Source of the DNA: Legionella sp. PC1000
GTDB taxonomy: Bacteria > Pseudomonadota > Gammaproteobacteria > Legionellales > Legionellaceae
DNA length: 64,000 nt
Assembly: GCF_014109805.1 (NCBI RefSeq)
Contig: NZ_CP059400.1
Span: forward strand, 2,016,001-2,080,000
Direction of reading: 5' to 3'
The position numbers and the translations under genes are program-made. Positions 29,501 to 39,302 of the stretch are shown here, piece by piece. The first letter of the stretch is position 1. Each line of letters starts with the position of its first letter. The notes beneath the pieces are model-generated. The model saw only the letters and a program-made list of their open reading frames with translations, searched no databases and was not told the origin of the DNA.

Positions 29501-30949
29501 ATGCACAGCTATGTAGAAGATAATATTAAACCTGATTACGATCAGGTGATGATTGATATTGCGGATTACGTGCTAAACAAGAAAATTGATAGCGCTTTAG
29601 CTTATGAGACAGCACGTTTATGCCTTATGGATACACTAGGTTGTGGTATTTTGGCATTAAATTTTGCTGAATGTACCAAGCTCCTAGGTCCGGTTGTTCC
29701 TGGTGCTACTCTTTCAGGTGGGGCACGAGTTCCAGGCACAGCATATGAATTAGATCCAGTACAGGCAGCCTTCAATATAGGTGCTATGATACGCTGGCTG
29801 GATTTCAATGATACCTGGCTTGCGGCAGAGTGGGGACATCCTTCTGATAATTTAGGTGCTATCCTTGCTGTAGCAGATTATATGTCCCGACAAAATTACG
29901 CCAAGGGTAATGCGCCAATTTTAATGCAAGATGTGCTTACCGCTATGATTAAGGCACATGAAATTCAAGGTTGCCTCGCTTTGGAAAACAGTTTTAACCG
30001 AGTAGGGTTGGATCATGTCTTTTTAGTGAAAGTTGCCAGTGCTGCTGTTGCAGCCCAGCTTTTTGGCGCTGATAAAGACATGATGTTAAGAACTTTATCT
30101 CAAGTTTTTGTAGATGGTCAAAGTTTGCGAACGTATAGGCATGCACCTAATGCGGGATCAAGAAAATCATGGGCGGCTGGGGATGCCACTTCAAGAGCAG
30201 TGCGTTTAGCATTAATTGCTCAAACAGGAGAAATGGGTTATCCAAGCGCATTAAGTGCTCCAACCTGGGGTTTCTATGATGTTCTTTTTGATAAAAAAAT
30301 ATTTAAATTTCAGCGTCCTTACGGCAGTTATGTGATGGAAAACGTTTTGTTTAAGTTATCTTATCCTGCTGAGTTTCATGCACAAACTGCGGTTGAATGT
30401 GCTGTGGTGTTGCATCCTATTGTGAAACACAGATTTGATGATATAGCACGAATTGATTTAGTAACCCATGAGTCGGCAATTCGAATTATTAGTAAACAAG
30501 GTGCGCTGCATAATCCTGCCGATCGGGATCATTGTTTACAGTATATGGTTGCTATAGGCTTATTGTTTGGAGATTTAAAAGCCGAACATTATGAAAATGA
30601 TGTTGCAGCAGATCCCAGAATAGACTTACTACGCGAAAAAATGCATGTTACTGAAAATGAGCGTTTTTCTCGTGATTACCTTGATCCAGAAAAGCGTTCA
30701 ATTGCAAACAGCATCAAAATAGTTTTCAAGGATGGTACTGAAAGTGATTTGATTACCGTAGAGTACCCGATTGGTCACAAACGCAGGCGTGAAGAAGGCA
30801 TTCCTGTTCTATTATCCAAATTTAAGAAGAACTTAAGTACCCAGTTTTCTGGAGAACATGCCGAACGAATCATGCAGGCAATGAGTGATACAAATACACT
30901 TGCAGCAATGAAAGTGCATGATTTTATGCAACTGTGGGTTGTATCGTAG
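29501..30949 (+). CDS. prpD: 2-methylcitrate dehydratase
   Basis: A 482-residue MmgE/PrpD-family protein that dehydrates 2-methylcitrate to 2-methyl-cis-aconitate. Conserved stretches include [48 protein letters not shown] and [15 protein letters not shown]. It is separated from prpB-prpC by 478 bases of repeats. It may therefore have its own promoter or depend on read-through. Confidence 0.94.
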   Translation: MHSYVEDNIKPDYDQVMIDIADYVLNKKIDSALAYETARLCLMDTLGCGILALNFAECTKLLGPVVPGATLSGGARVPGTAYELDPVQAAFNIGAMIRWLDFNDTWLAAEWGHPSDNLGAILAVADYMSRQNYAKGNAPILMQDVLTAMIKAHEIQGCLALENSFNRVGLDHVFLVKVASAAVAAQLFGADKDMMLRTLSQVFVDGQSLRTYRHAPNAGSRKSWAAGDATSRAVRLALIAQTGEMGYPSALSAPTWGFYDVLFDKKIFKFQRPYGSYVMENVLFKLSYPAEFHAQTAVECAVVLHPIVKHRFDDIARIDLVTHESAIRIISKQGALHNPADRDHCLQYMVAIGLLFGDLKAEHYENDVAADPRIDLLREKMHVTENERFSRDYLDPEKRSIANSIKIVFKDGTESDLITVEYPIGHKRRREEGIPVLLSKFKKNLSTQFSGEHAERIMQAMSDTNTLAAMKVHDFMQLWVVS

Positions 30950-31088
30950 CTCTCCAATGGTCTGAGCAACGTAGTGGACTGCTGGATTACTAATCTCCGG
31001 ATTCCCCTACGTATGTTCGGCCGTTTGCTTATCTCCATTAAATGTATATAATTTAATCAGGTGGCGAATAAGTAGCTAGGGAGAAGCA

Positions 31089-32543
31089 ATGAAATTAAAA
31101 CAAACATGTCTCTCTGTGTTATGTACCCTATGGATGCTCGATAGTTCATTTTCTGTAGTGCAAGCCAGTCCTGCTGCGAATGAAAAAATTGTTTCTGTAT
31201 ATTTGCTTATTGATAATTCTAAGCAGCTTCAGCAGTATGTTAACGATTTGCTTAAACTCAAAAAACCGAATTTTAATCGTGTTATTTTTTCATTTGTTAG
31301 ACCATCATTGATCGATTATCAGACTGGAAATCTCGCTAAAACCGGCATACTTGGTTATTTTACGGATCATGATGGCAAAGGTGCTCATGCTTTTAATCAG
31401 TTAAAAGCGGCAATCAAATTATCCGAAGAGAAAAATATTCAAACATTCCTTTCCGTAGGCGGTTGGAATTACAGTTGTAATTTTGCGGAAGCGCATGGGG
31501 CGTGTGGACCTGCATCCTCAAGCATAAATCAAGTTTTTTACGATTGGTTTCCTGACCCAAATGACCCCGAAAGGGAACAGGCGTCCAAAGCAAAAACTTC
31601 CTATGCAAATCTAGTCAAATTAGCGAATGATTTAGGGGTAGATGGGATTGATTTTGACTATGAAGAGTTTTGGCATGCTGATCAATATGCAGTTTCTTGG
31701 GGACCTAGTGCAAATGGTGAATGGTCAACAGATATTGCACAAAGCATACTGAATGCAGGGGGGCCAACATATACAAATCTCATGAAGTATGGGATAGGCT
31801 CGGGTTCTTCTTCTGTTATGCCTAAAACAATTGATAAAGTAGATGCAATTTTGCGTGCAATAATGGATGACCCTGGAGCAAAATATCTCAAATTTGCTAC
31901 AGCTGCACCTCCGGTGGGTGCTCGTCCAATCACAGGTTTTGTAACTGGAGACACATATCCTGAGATATATACCAAGGGTGGGCTTTGGTGGAGAGGGAAT
32001 TTGAAAGGGTTATGGTATAACCTTGCGAATAAAGATGAAGCAATAGTGTCGCGCTTTGATAGCCTGGGTTTGATGACCTATGACTTATGCGGAGATAATC
32101 CAGCTGAATGTGCTCCCTATGCTAATGGGCCTTTGGATTTACCTGGCCAGGTCAGTGCGTATATGAAAGATTATACCAATTGGCTGAAAGCAGAAATGGT
32201 TAGCAAACCCAAGTTAACAATTGATAGCATCGGAAAAGTGACTTTTTTACCGGCCAAATATCATATTAACGCAAAAATACAATTTGGTTTCGAAGTAAAT
32301 CAACCAGCCTTTCCAAAAAATATTAGTGGTCAACTGCAACTGACAAATCAATTGGTTGATGAAATCCTCGAGCAGCAAAAAGACAGTGACGGAGTTATTA
32401 TTTGGCAAATGTATTCTAAGCAAAATGCGGCTGTACCTGATGCCACTACTGTAAAATATACCATTCGTCAAAGTTGCAAAACTTTTTTAGCTAATGATAG
32501 CCGCTATGATTGTGATGCGGATTTTCCTAGTACTGCTAATTAG
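31089..32543 (+). CDS. Secreted glycoside hydrolase family 18 (chitinase-like)
   Basis: A 484-residue exported protein. The signal peptide (about 1-27) ends near VVQASPA. The GH18 catalytic signature DGIDFDYEE is at residues about 185-193, with the glutamate as proton donor (E192). The earlier strand FLSVGGWNYS is the SxGG motif. No separate carbohydrate-binding module is evident. It would cleave beta-1,4-linked GlcNAc polymers such as chitin outside the cell, probably after type II secretion; both substrate and route are inferred. RBS GGGAGAAG precedes the ATG. It differs in size from the larger chitinase ChiA known in L. pneumophila. Confidence 0.85.
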   Translation: MKLKQTCLSVLCTLWMLDSSFSVVQASPAANEKIVSVYLLIDNSKQLQQYVNDLLKLKKPNFNRVIFSFVRPSLIDYQTGNLAKTGILGYFTDHDGKGAHAFNQLKAAIKLSEEKNIQTFLSVGGWNYSCNFAEAHGACGPASSSINQVFYDWFPDPNDPEREQASKAKTSYANLVKLANDLGVDGIDFDYEEFWHADQYAVSWGPSANGEWSTDIAQSILNAGGPTYTNLMKYGIGSGSSSVMPKTIDKVDAILRAIMDDPGAKYLKFATAAPPVGARPITGFVTGDTYPEIYTKGGLWWRGNLKGLWYNLANKDEAIVSRFDSLGLMTYDLCGDNPAECAPYANGPLDLPGQVSAYMKDYTNWLKAEMVSKPKLTIDSIGKVTFLPAKYHINAKIQFGFEVNQPAFPKNISGQLQLTNQLVDEILEQQKDSDGVIIWQMYSKQNAAVPDATTVKYTIRQSCKTFLANDSRYDCDADFPSTAN

Positions 32544-32588
32544 TTAATATTTTAATGAATTGTGATATAAGAGCGCTGCGGGCGCTAC

Positions 32589-32617
32589 TACGTATTGTGC
32601 ATAAAGCGCGATACGTA
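32589..32617. other. Hairpin between convergent genes
   Basis: TACGTATTGTGC and GCGCGATACGTA pair over 12 positions (two G-U) around the loop ATAAA. There is no U-run, so terminator activity is uncertain. Part of it (GCATAAAGCGCGATACGTA) closely resembles bases 29168-29184 inside the MITE-like insertion. Confidence 0.5.
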
Positions 32618-32661
32618 AATAGTGTTATATGATGTAACAGCAAAATTATTCTCACACTTTC

Positions 32662-33477
32662 CTATATTTTACGGTGTAAACCTGACGCGGCCAGTATTTT
32701 TGTTGATATTTCCTCAATAGAATATTTTGTCGAATTAATATAAGGAATTTTTTCCTTTTGGTACATGGCTTCAACTTCATTTACTTCCAAGCGACATTGT
32801 TCTGGTGAAGCATATTTACTATGGGGTCTACGTTCCGCTCTGATTTGTTGGAGGCGCTGAGGATCAATGGTTAATCCAAACAGTTTATGTTTATAAGGTT
32901 TTAAAACCTCAGGTAATCTAAAGCCAATAATATCTTCTTCAGTAAAAGGATAATTAGCAGCCAAAATTCCATATTGAAGTGCCATATACAAGCAGCTGGG
33001 TGTTTTTCCGCAACGTGAAACACCAATGAGAATAATATCTGCTTTGTCATAACCGCGAGTTTTCACGCCATCATCATGAGATAAAGCAAAGTCTATTGCT
33101 TCAAGTCGATGCAAATAAAGTTTACTGTTACCCACACCATGAGTTCTTCCAACTGTATAAGAAGATTTTTCATTAAGTTCTTCTTCCATGGGACCAATAA
33201 AAGTACTAAATAAGTCAAATACGCGAGCATTTGCTTTTTTAAAGTAATTTCTGATTTCGGGATCAATTAACGTCATAAATACTAGTGGTTTGATTCTATG
33301 TTCTTCAAAGGCCTGGTTAATTTGTAGAAGGGCATGTTCTGCTTTTTTTAAAGAATCAACATAGGGAATCGTGAGTCGTTCAAATTTTGTATTTTCAAAT
33401 TGAGTAATCAAACTATGGCCTAAAGTTTCAGCGGTAATCCCTGTACCATCAGAGATCATAAAAACATAACGTTTCAT
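32662..33477 (-). CDS. ppsR: PEP synthase regulatory protein (bifunctional kinase/phosphotransferase)
   Basis: A 271-residue DUF299 protein. It starts MKRYVFMISDGTGITAETLG and has the P-loop-like GVSRCGKTPSCLYMA followed by AANYPFTEEDI. PpsR switches phosphoenolpyruvate synthase off and on by ADP-dependent phosphorylation and Pi-dependent dephosphorylation. The target ppsA is not in this window. Confidence 0.93.
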   Translation of the reverse strand: MKRYVFMISDGTGITAETLGHSLITQFENTKFERLTIPYVDSLKKAEHALLQINQAFEEHRIKPLVFMTLIDPEIRNYFKKANARVFDLFSTFIGPMEEELNEKSSYTVGRTHGVGNSKLYLHRLEAIDFALSHDDGVKTRGYDKADIILIGVSRCGKTPSCLYMALQYGILAANYPFTEEDIIGFRLPEVLKPYKHKLFGLTIDPQRLQQIRAERRPHSKYASPEQCRLEVNEVEAMYQKEKIPYINSTKYSIEEISTKILAASGLHRKI

Positions 33478-33604
33478 GGGTTGCCTTATAAGAAAAATGT
33501 TCTATATTCTATTTTAAAATGAATTAGTTAATATCACCAGTAAGTGTACTTATTTAAATCCATCTGCTATCTTAAATTAAAGAAAAGGATATTTTAAGGG
33601 TAAT

Positions 33605-34063
33605 ATGGAACAAGATCGATTCGGCAGTAATAGTAAGCTCTATATTTTAGGCATGATTTGCTTGGTTCTTTCCCTGGGCTTGTTTTTTTATAGTTTATAT
33701 ATTTTGCCTTATCTTGTTTGGGGATTGAACTATAATGTTCCGGATATGGTTTTGACCATGCTGAGTTCATTGCAGGATGATTATAACTATACTGTGGGGG
33801 CAAGCAAACTTATAGTTTGGTTAATATTTTTTGTTCCCTGCGTGATAACTGGGCTGGTTTCCTATTTTGTATCCAATTATATTGATAACAATCTTTATAA
33901 GTCTGAATTGAATGTGGAGGGAGAGGCAGAAAATCCTCCCAGCAAACAAATTAGTAAAGAAATAAAAGAGTCCGCTGGTTTTGGACTAAAAATTCTTGGT
34001 TTAATGATCCTCATTGTAATCGTGATTTTTTTATTACAATATCTTATCCAATCAACATCATAA
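33605..34063 (+). CDS. Hypothetical membrane protein, three predicted helices
   Basis: A 152-residue protein with hydrophobic segments at about 12-38, 67-88 and 128-147. It has a short charged loop between the second and third. No family recognised. It begins 127 bases after the divergent ppsR start, and the next gene follows after 18 bases, so the two form a small operon. Function unknown. Confidence 0.7.
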   Translation: MEQDRFGSNSKLYILGMICLVLSLGLFFYSLYILPYLVWGLNYNVPDMVLTMLSSLQDDYNYTVGASKLIVWLIFFVPCVITGLVSYFVSNYIDNNLYKSELNVEGEAENPPSKQISKEIKESAGFGLKILGLMILIVIVIFLLQYLIQSTS

Positions 34064-34081
34064 TAAGTGGCAGGAGAGTTT

Positions 34082-34672
34082 ATGGCCTATTTAAAACGTT
34101 GGCAAATTAGAAGAATTGTTAAGAAAATAAAAGCCATGCAAGCGAATCGGGTAAATAATCAACCCGGAGATGAGATGCTCAAAAAAGAAATTGCCTATTA
34201 TTTCGAATTGGCAGCTATTTACAACAAATTGAAAGGAAATAAAAAGTTTCCTTTTGCACACCTTATGTACATGGAATGTTACAGAGCAGCGGCAATGCTT
34301 GATAATGCAGAAGCGAATTATCAATTAGGGCAAATGATTCTTGAGGAAGCTAAATTCAGACAGAATTTGGAAAAAGAAGGTGTTTTTAAAAGCGAAGCTA
34401 ATTTGAAAAAATGTAATCAGCTTTTTGAAGAAGCGCATGCTTATTTATTAGCCGCAATCGCATTAAATCATATTGCTGCAAAACGATTAAGAGGACTTAG
34501 TTTCATTAATGGTTGGGGATTGGAAGCAGATAAGAAAACTGGTTTTGAGTTAATTGTCGCAAGCATTGAGGAAGAGGGATCATGGGATAGAGTGCCTCAA
34601 ATTTTTGCATCCATGGGTCTCAATAAACCTGAGTTTTTTTCACAAATTATGCAGCGTAGAAAATCATCATAA
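34082..34672 (+). CDS. Hypothetical Sel1/TPR-like protein
   Basis: A 196-residue soluble helical protein. It starts with a basic helix (LKRWQIRRIVKKIKAMQ). Repeating helix pairs such as AAAMLDNAEANYQLGQMILEE and AAIALNHIAAKRLRGLSFIN resemble Sel1 or TPR repeats. The ATG at 34082 is preferred because AGGAG lies 6-7 bases upstream; a GTG at 34067 is an alternative. It follows a three-helix membrane protein and may act with it at the membrane. Function unknown. Confidence 0.68.
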   Translation: MAYLKRWQIRRIVKKIKAMQANRVNNQPGDEMLKKEIAYYFELAAIYNKLKGNKKFPFAHLMYMECYRAAAMLDNAEANYQLGQMILEEAKFRQNLEKEGVFKSEANLKKCNQLFEEAHAYLLAAIALNHIAAKRLRGLSFINGWGLEADKKTGFELIVASIEEEGSWDRVPQIFASMGLNKPEFFSQIMQRRKSS

Positions 34673-35274
34673 ATATTAAATTCTATGCACCTTATAGCCT
34701 TGGGTATACAGTAAAAGCAATGCTCGGGCGAATGTCGCGCATTTTTCTATCTGCTTTTTGCTTGTTAAACTACAGCTATCCAAGCAGCTGGATAGGGTGA
34801 GGAGCAGCATGTGGCCATTTAAAATGGCCTTTAAGTGTAATTATTGCTCAAAAAATCTCTTGAGCTTGCTTTATGCCACCCTTCTCACTGTTAATGGGAA
34901 AGTCGATTATAAAAAACTAACAAAACCTAGTTTTGAATCGACCTTTCTTAGCATGATGATTTATTAACCCCAACCCGTCAATTATTTGCAGGCGTATTAT
35001 CATTACACCTTGAAGTTATTGATAATCATGTTATTTTTGGCGGATGGGAGGCGACTCCCTGAAAATGCATTACATGATTAATGAAATGCTTATAATGATT
35101 TCTGCTGAGTCCCATTTTTTCTTTTACTAATGGATTGGAACGACAATTAGTTAGTGCAACACCGCATAGTTTTTATGTGCATGTTTCAAAAATTATTTAA
35201 GGCAAGCAGAAAATTTTGTTCTTAGTAATTGCATGATTTTAAAAGTGGGTACTTGGTTTTTAAGGAATAGGTAA
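34673..35274. other. Gene-poor stretch with possible gene remnants
   Basis: About 600 bases hold no convincing gene. A 69-codon frame at 34758 lacks a ribosome site and a recognisable product. Two fragments read like decayed coding sequence: near 34975-35055 (TRQLFAGVLSLHLEVIDN, then a stop) and near 35130-35200 (GLERQLVSATPHSFYVHV, then a stop). They are in different frames. GGCCATTT/AAATGGCC at 34813-34829 is an almost perfect palindrome. Confidence 0.4.
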
Positions 35275-36411
35275 ATGAACATTTTAGTTACTGGAGGTAG
35301 GGCGCCTGCTACTATGGATATTATGCGTAGTCTCATTAATCAGGGATATCAGGTTTATAGTGCTGAGAGTATGCTTTATCCACTTGCACGATTTGTCAAA
35401 GGAGTAAAAAAGCATTTCGTTATTCCTAAACCGAATCATGATTTGACTGCATTTTTAAAAGCAATTAAAGAAATAGTGATTCAATATAAAATTGATCTGC
35501 TTATTCCTTCTTGTGAAGAGATTTTTTATATAAGCCAGGGCCATGAAGAATTATCTACGCATACTAAGTTGTTATGCGAGCCTTTTGAGCGCTTGAATCA
35601 ATTACATAATAAATATACGTTTAATCAACTTGTCAGGGAGTATGGTTTGATCGCACCTCAAGGTTGGTTAATAAGTACTGATAAGGATAAACACATTCTT
35701 CCTAAGGATGGAGTGTTTGTTTTAAAGCCGGTTTTTTCTCGTTTTGGTTCGCTGATTAAACCTTCGCAAAAAATCATTTCAGAGCTTACTATTAATGAGC
35801 CTTATATTGCGCAACAATTTATTCAAGGAAAAGAATACAGTGCTTATGCTATCACCCATCAAGGTGAAGTACTGATTCAGTCGTGCTATCACTCTAAATA
35901 TCAAGCGGGTCGTTCAACTGGAATTTATTTTGAGCCTGCGGAAATTAAACCAATCACTGAATTTATTAAGACTTTTTGCAAACGGTTGCAATTCAGCGGC
36001 CAAATTGCCTTTGATTTTATTTTGGTGAATGATAAAGCTTATGTATTAGAATGTAACCCAAGAGTAACCAGCGGTTTTCATTTACTTACAGATAAAATTG
36101 ATTGGCATAGTATTCTAAGTGGCCAAAGGCAATATGATATACCCAATATGCAACATATGCAGCCTTACATGCTGGGTCAAGGAATGATGCTTCATTGTTT
36201 GAAATATATATCCAAAAATCCACGTCAATTTATTAAAGATTATCTAAGAGCACATGATGTACTGAAGCATAAAGCTTATCCTTGGCTTAGATTAAAAAGT
36301 ACATTGATGATGCTTAATGTGCTTTGTAGAGCAATCAGAGTGAAGAAGGGGTTTTATCCTGCATCAACTTATGACATTGATTTTAATGGAATTGAAAATC
36401 TGTCGAAATAA
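35275..36411 (+). CDS. ATP-grasp family carboxylate-amine ligase-like protein
   Basis: A 378-residue enzyme. The N-terminus has a pre-ATP-grasp Rossmann-like start (MNILVTGGRAPATMDIMRSL). The ATP-grasp core shows FVLKPVFSRFGS, ending with QIAFDFILVNDKAYVLECNP and RVTSG, the Mg/ATP-binding strand. Such proteins join a carboxylate to an amine or thiol through an acyl phosphate. The substrate cannot be told. It stands alone with 600 gene-poor bases upstream. Confidence 0.8.
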   Translation: MNILVTGGRAPATMDIMRSLINQGYQVYSAESMLYPLARFVKGVKKHFVIPKPNHDLTAFLKAIKEIVIQYKIDLLIPSCEEIFYISQGHEELSTHTKLLCEPFERLNQLHNKYTFNQLVREYGLIAPQGWLISTDKDKHILPKDGVFVLKPVFSRFGSLIKPSQKIISELTINEPYIAQQFIQGKEYSAYAITHQGEVLIQSCYHSKYQAGRSTGIYFEPAEIKPITEFIKTFCKRLQFSGQIAFDFILVNDKAYVLECNPRVTSGFHLLTDKIDWHSILSGQRQYDIPNMQHMQPYMLGQGMMLHCLKYISKNPRQFIKDYLRAHDVLKHKAYPWLRLKSTLMMLNVLCRAIRVKKGFYPASTYDIDFNGIENLSK

Positions 36412-36522
36412 ACTTTATCGCGAATCATTTTGTTTTTTGCTAAAGAGGGACATTAAACTTAAAACTGGGAAATTGTTTTATTTGCCTATACTTTAAATAG
36501 CTAACCTTTAAGGAAATCAAAA

Positions 36523-36987
36523 ATGAAAAAAATACTATTAAGTAGTATTGGATTCTTATTGGCTACACAAACTCTAGCACTTACCGCACCCATGGTGAAT
36601 TCAGATGAAAATAAATCCTTGTTACCATCCCCTTTCCCTGTTTATATTTTAGGGAATAAAGGAGTCATTAATCACCCTTATCCCGGTTCAGAACGTGCTC
36701 TTTTACCAACAGATAACAGCTACACCCTGGCTCCTGGATGCTATATCGCATGCTATTCGCATAATAACCATGGTATTTATCCTGTTGCTGATGATATTTA
36801 CGTAATGGGACAAATTCGTGTAAGGGGAGAATATGTAGCACGAATTTGCCAGCCTGAAGGTTATAAGGGAATGGACATCAGTAAGGCAGACAAATTCAAA
36901 CTGCTCTGCTCCGAGAAATTTAAGGACTGTCAAAATAACACATGTTGGGCAGGGGGCGATACCGGAGGTTGGTTTGGTATTCAGTAG
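36523..36987 (+). CDS. Hypothetical secreted cysteine-rich protein
   Basis: A 154-residue exported protein with a Sec signal peptide (cleavage likely after QTLALTA or QTLA). The mature part has six cysteines (PGCYIACY, RICQPE, LLCSEK, DCQNNTCW), enough for three disulfides, and ends GGDTGGWFGIQ. Proline- and glycine-rich loops suggest a small periplasmic or secreted beta protein. No family recognised. A TATACT -10-like box is at 36487. Confidence 0.72.
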   Translation: MKKILLSSIGFLLATQTLALTAPMVNSDENKSLLPSPFPVYILGNKGVINHPYPGSERALLPTDNSYTLAPGCYIACYSHNNHGIYPVADDIYVMGQIRVRGEYVARICQPEGYKGMDISKADKFKLLCSEKFKDCQNNTCWAGGDTGGWFGIQ

Positions 36988-37067
36988 TGAGTTTTTAGTC
37001 TGGGTGAATTCTTAATATAAGTTATATGGGAATTTGATTTTTTTATTATGAAAGGAGCAGTAAGTTG

Positions 37068-37511
37068 ATGAAAATCGCAGTATGCAGCGATGCACTCTAT
37101 CCCGTTAATGATTATATTGTGGAAGAACTAAAGCGCTTAGGGCATGAGGTTATTCCATTTGGTGCAATTAAATCTCGACAAAATGAATCGTGGATTCAAA
37201 CAGCTCAAATTGCCGCTGAGGCAATTCGCCAAGGCGAATGTGACGAAGGCATTTTCTTTTGCTGGACCGGAACAGGGATTTCAATTGTAGCAAATAAAAT
37301 ACCTGGTATAAGAGCCGCTTTATGTACGGATGCCCAAACGGCAAAAGGTGCAAGAATATGGAATCGGGCGAATGTTTTGGCTTTATCCAACCGGCTGTTA
37401 ACTCAGGACTTAGCAAAAGAAATTTTAGATTCCTGGTTTAATACTAAAACCGATGTAGAGGGTGAGGAGGTTATCAAGGAAATTGAAGCAATAGAGCATA
37501 AAAATCGCTAA
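37068..37511 (+). CDS. RpiB/LacA/LacB family sugar-phosphate isomerase
   Basis: A 147-residue protein. It begins MKIAVCSDALYPVNDYIVEE and has the family core EGIFFCWTGTGISIVANKIPGIR with ALCTDAQTAKGARIWN and NRANVLALSNR. Classical RpiB has GSGNGE at the core, where this protein has WTGTGIS. The substrate may therefore differ from ribose-5-phosphate. AAAGGAG precedes the start. It stands as a single gene. Confidence 0.82.
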   Translation: MKIAVCSDALYPVNDYIVEELKRLGHEVIPFGAIKSRQNESWIQTAQIAAEAIRQGECDEGIFFCWTGTGISIVANKIPGIRAALCTDAQTAKGARIWNRANVLALSNRLLTQDLAKEILDSWFNTKTDVEGEEVIKEIEAIEHKNR

Positions 37512-37669
37512 AAACCTCTTCTTTGTGCTTACAATACAGTCAATTAGAAATAGCTGAATTCACTTGTAAAAAAAATTTTAAGGGTGTTTGCACCTATGGA
37601 TTTATTAAACTTGTATAATTAACCACTTTCTGGCTAAATAAAAGTAACGCCTAATCAAAGGGTTTTTTC

Positions 37670-39250
37670 ATGTTAAAACGCGATATTTCAACGACTAACA
37701 TTCTTATCGTTTCTGCAGGGGGAATGATTGGATCGGGGTGGTTGTTTAGCCCCTTTATTAGTGCGCAAATGGCGGGCAGCAATTCATTGATTTCTTGGAT
37801 TATTGCTGCTGTTTTTATGATTTTTATTGCTCTGCCGCTATGTGAACTGGGTACAATGTTTCCAATTTCTGGAGGCATGTCTAATTATCCAACTTTTACC
37901 CATGGAAAAGAGGTTGGTTTTTTATTCGCGTGGACATCTTGGCTGTCTTATGTTGTTATGACCCCAATAGAAATACAAGCAATTCTGCAATATTCAAGTC
38001 ATTTTTTCCCAATATTAATTGCCAAAGATTCAACAACATTCACTCTTTCAGGATATGGTTATGTTGCAGCAATGGGTATCATGCTTTTCGTCGTCATATT
38101 GAACTCTTATGGAATTAAATTGCTTGTTGAATGCAATAAATATGCAAGCATTATTAAATTCATATTACCAGGTATTGCGATTGTTTCATTGCTGCATGTC
38201 GCACCGACCATGGATAATGTCAAAATTAGTTTGTCTGATAAAGACAGTTGGGTAAATATTTTTACGGCACTTTCTGCTGGGGGTATTGCTTTTGCTTTTA
38301 CTGGATTTCAAAACGGTTTGGTGCTGGCAGGAGAAGTAAAAAATCCACAACGAAATATTCCTATTGCTATTTTAGGTGCTGTGCTGATTGGATTTGTTTT
38401 GTATTTCATGTTGGAATTGAGTTTCATCGCTGCAATGCCTCAGAAGTATGTAGCTCAGGGCTGGCATGCCTTAAGTTACCCAGGAGATAGCGGGCCTTTA
38501 GTGGGCTTGACATTACTTTTAGGTCTAGGTGTAGTGGCAACATTACTGATGATTGATGCTGCTTTTTCTCCTTTTGGGACAACTCTGGTTTATACAGCGG
38601 CAACTTCCAGAATTTTATATGGAATGGCCTTAAATGATCATTTACCCAAAATCTTTTTAAAGGTAAATCGTCATAAAATTCCTTATGTAACTCTTTATGC
38701 AAACTTATTAGTTGGAATGTTATCTTTTCTTCCTTTTCCTGGATGGCAGAAGTTAGTCGCCTTTCTCTCTTCTGCTAGTATTCTTTCTTACAGTATTGGG
38801 CCCATATGTCTCTTGGCGATGCGGAAATTACAGCCATTAACCCCAAGACCTTTTAGACTTTCAGGAGCGATAGTTTGTTCGCATATCGCATTTTATTTTT
38901 GTAATTTAATGCTGTATTGGTGTGGGTTTTCAATTATATGGAAGTTGGATATTGCCTTACTTATGGGTATTCTGATTTATTGTGTTTATCATCGTAAAAA
39001 CTCCTGGGATAATAGCGCGCTTTTATACTGGTTTTTATTTTATATGGTTACCGTACTTATTGTTTCCTATATAGGTGTTTTTGGGGGTATAGGTATTTTA
39101 AAGTTTCCTTTTGATCTCTTAAGTTTGCTGCCCTTGAGTATTTTTATTCTCACTTCGTCCCAACGATTACTCAGTCCCATGCGACATGAGCATGTTACCT
39201 CTATATTAGAGGAGTCGACTAAAGTTTTAGAGGATAAAATTCTTACATAA
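37670..39250 (+). CDS. APC family amino acid permease
   Basis: A 526-residue transporter with about 12-14 membrane helices. The N-terminal helix 1 motif is VSAGGMIGSGWLFSPF. The helix 6 region shows GGIAFAFTGFQNGLVLAGEV followed by KNPQRNIP, both typical of amino acid-polyamine-organocation carriers. The substrate is unknown. One of three APC permeases in this window (with 46198 and 53025), in line with the amino-acid diet of Legionella. Confidence 0.86.
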   Translation: MLKRDISTTNILIVSAGGMIGSGWLFSPFISAQMAGSNSLISWIIAAVFMIFIALPLCELGTMFPISGGMSNYPTFTHGKEVGFLFAWTSWLSYVVMTPIEIQAILQYSSHFFPILIAKDSTTFTLSGYGYVAAMGIMLFVVILNSYGIKLLVECNKYASIIKFILPGIAIVSLLHVAPTMDNVKISLSDKDSWVNIFTALSAGGIAFAFTGFQNGLVLAGEVKNPQRNIPIAILGAVLIGFVLYFMLELSFIAAMPQKYVAQGWHALSYPGDSGPLVGLTLLLGLGVVATLLMIDAAFSPFGTTLVYTAATSRILYGMALNDHLPKIFLKVNRHKIPYVTLYANLLVGMLSFLPFPGWQKLVAFLSSASILSYSIGPICLLAMRKLQPLTPRPFRLSGAIVCSHIAFYFCNLMLYWCGFSIIWKLDIALLMGILIYCVYHRKNSWDNSALLYWFLFYMVTVLIVSYIGVFGGIGILKFPFDLLSLLPLSIFILTSSQRLLSPMRHEHVTSILEESTKVLEDKILT

Positions 39251-39270
39251 AGGTTATTTAATGATATAAT
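39242..39270 (+). promoter_or_regulatory. Promoter for the NlpC/P60 gene
   Basis: CTTACA (39242-39247) and TATAAT (39265-39270) are separated by 17 bases. Transcription would start about 39276, which makes the ATG at 39303 the natural start of the following gene. Confidence 0.6.
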
Positions 39271-39302
39271 TGCTCGGAATTTGGGTTTTGTTGGATTTTT
39301 TT

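Noticed and set aside
34758..34967. 69-codon frame in the gene-poor gap
   Set aside because: No ribosome site, no recognisable product, and palindromic DNA within it.
37670..39250. Amino-acid permease as the valine transporter
   Set aside because: There is no leader or regulatory signal linking it to valine; the MFS carrier has one.
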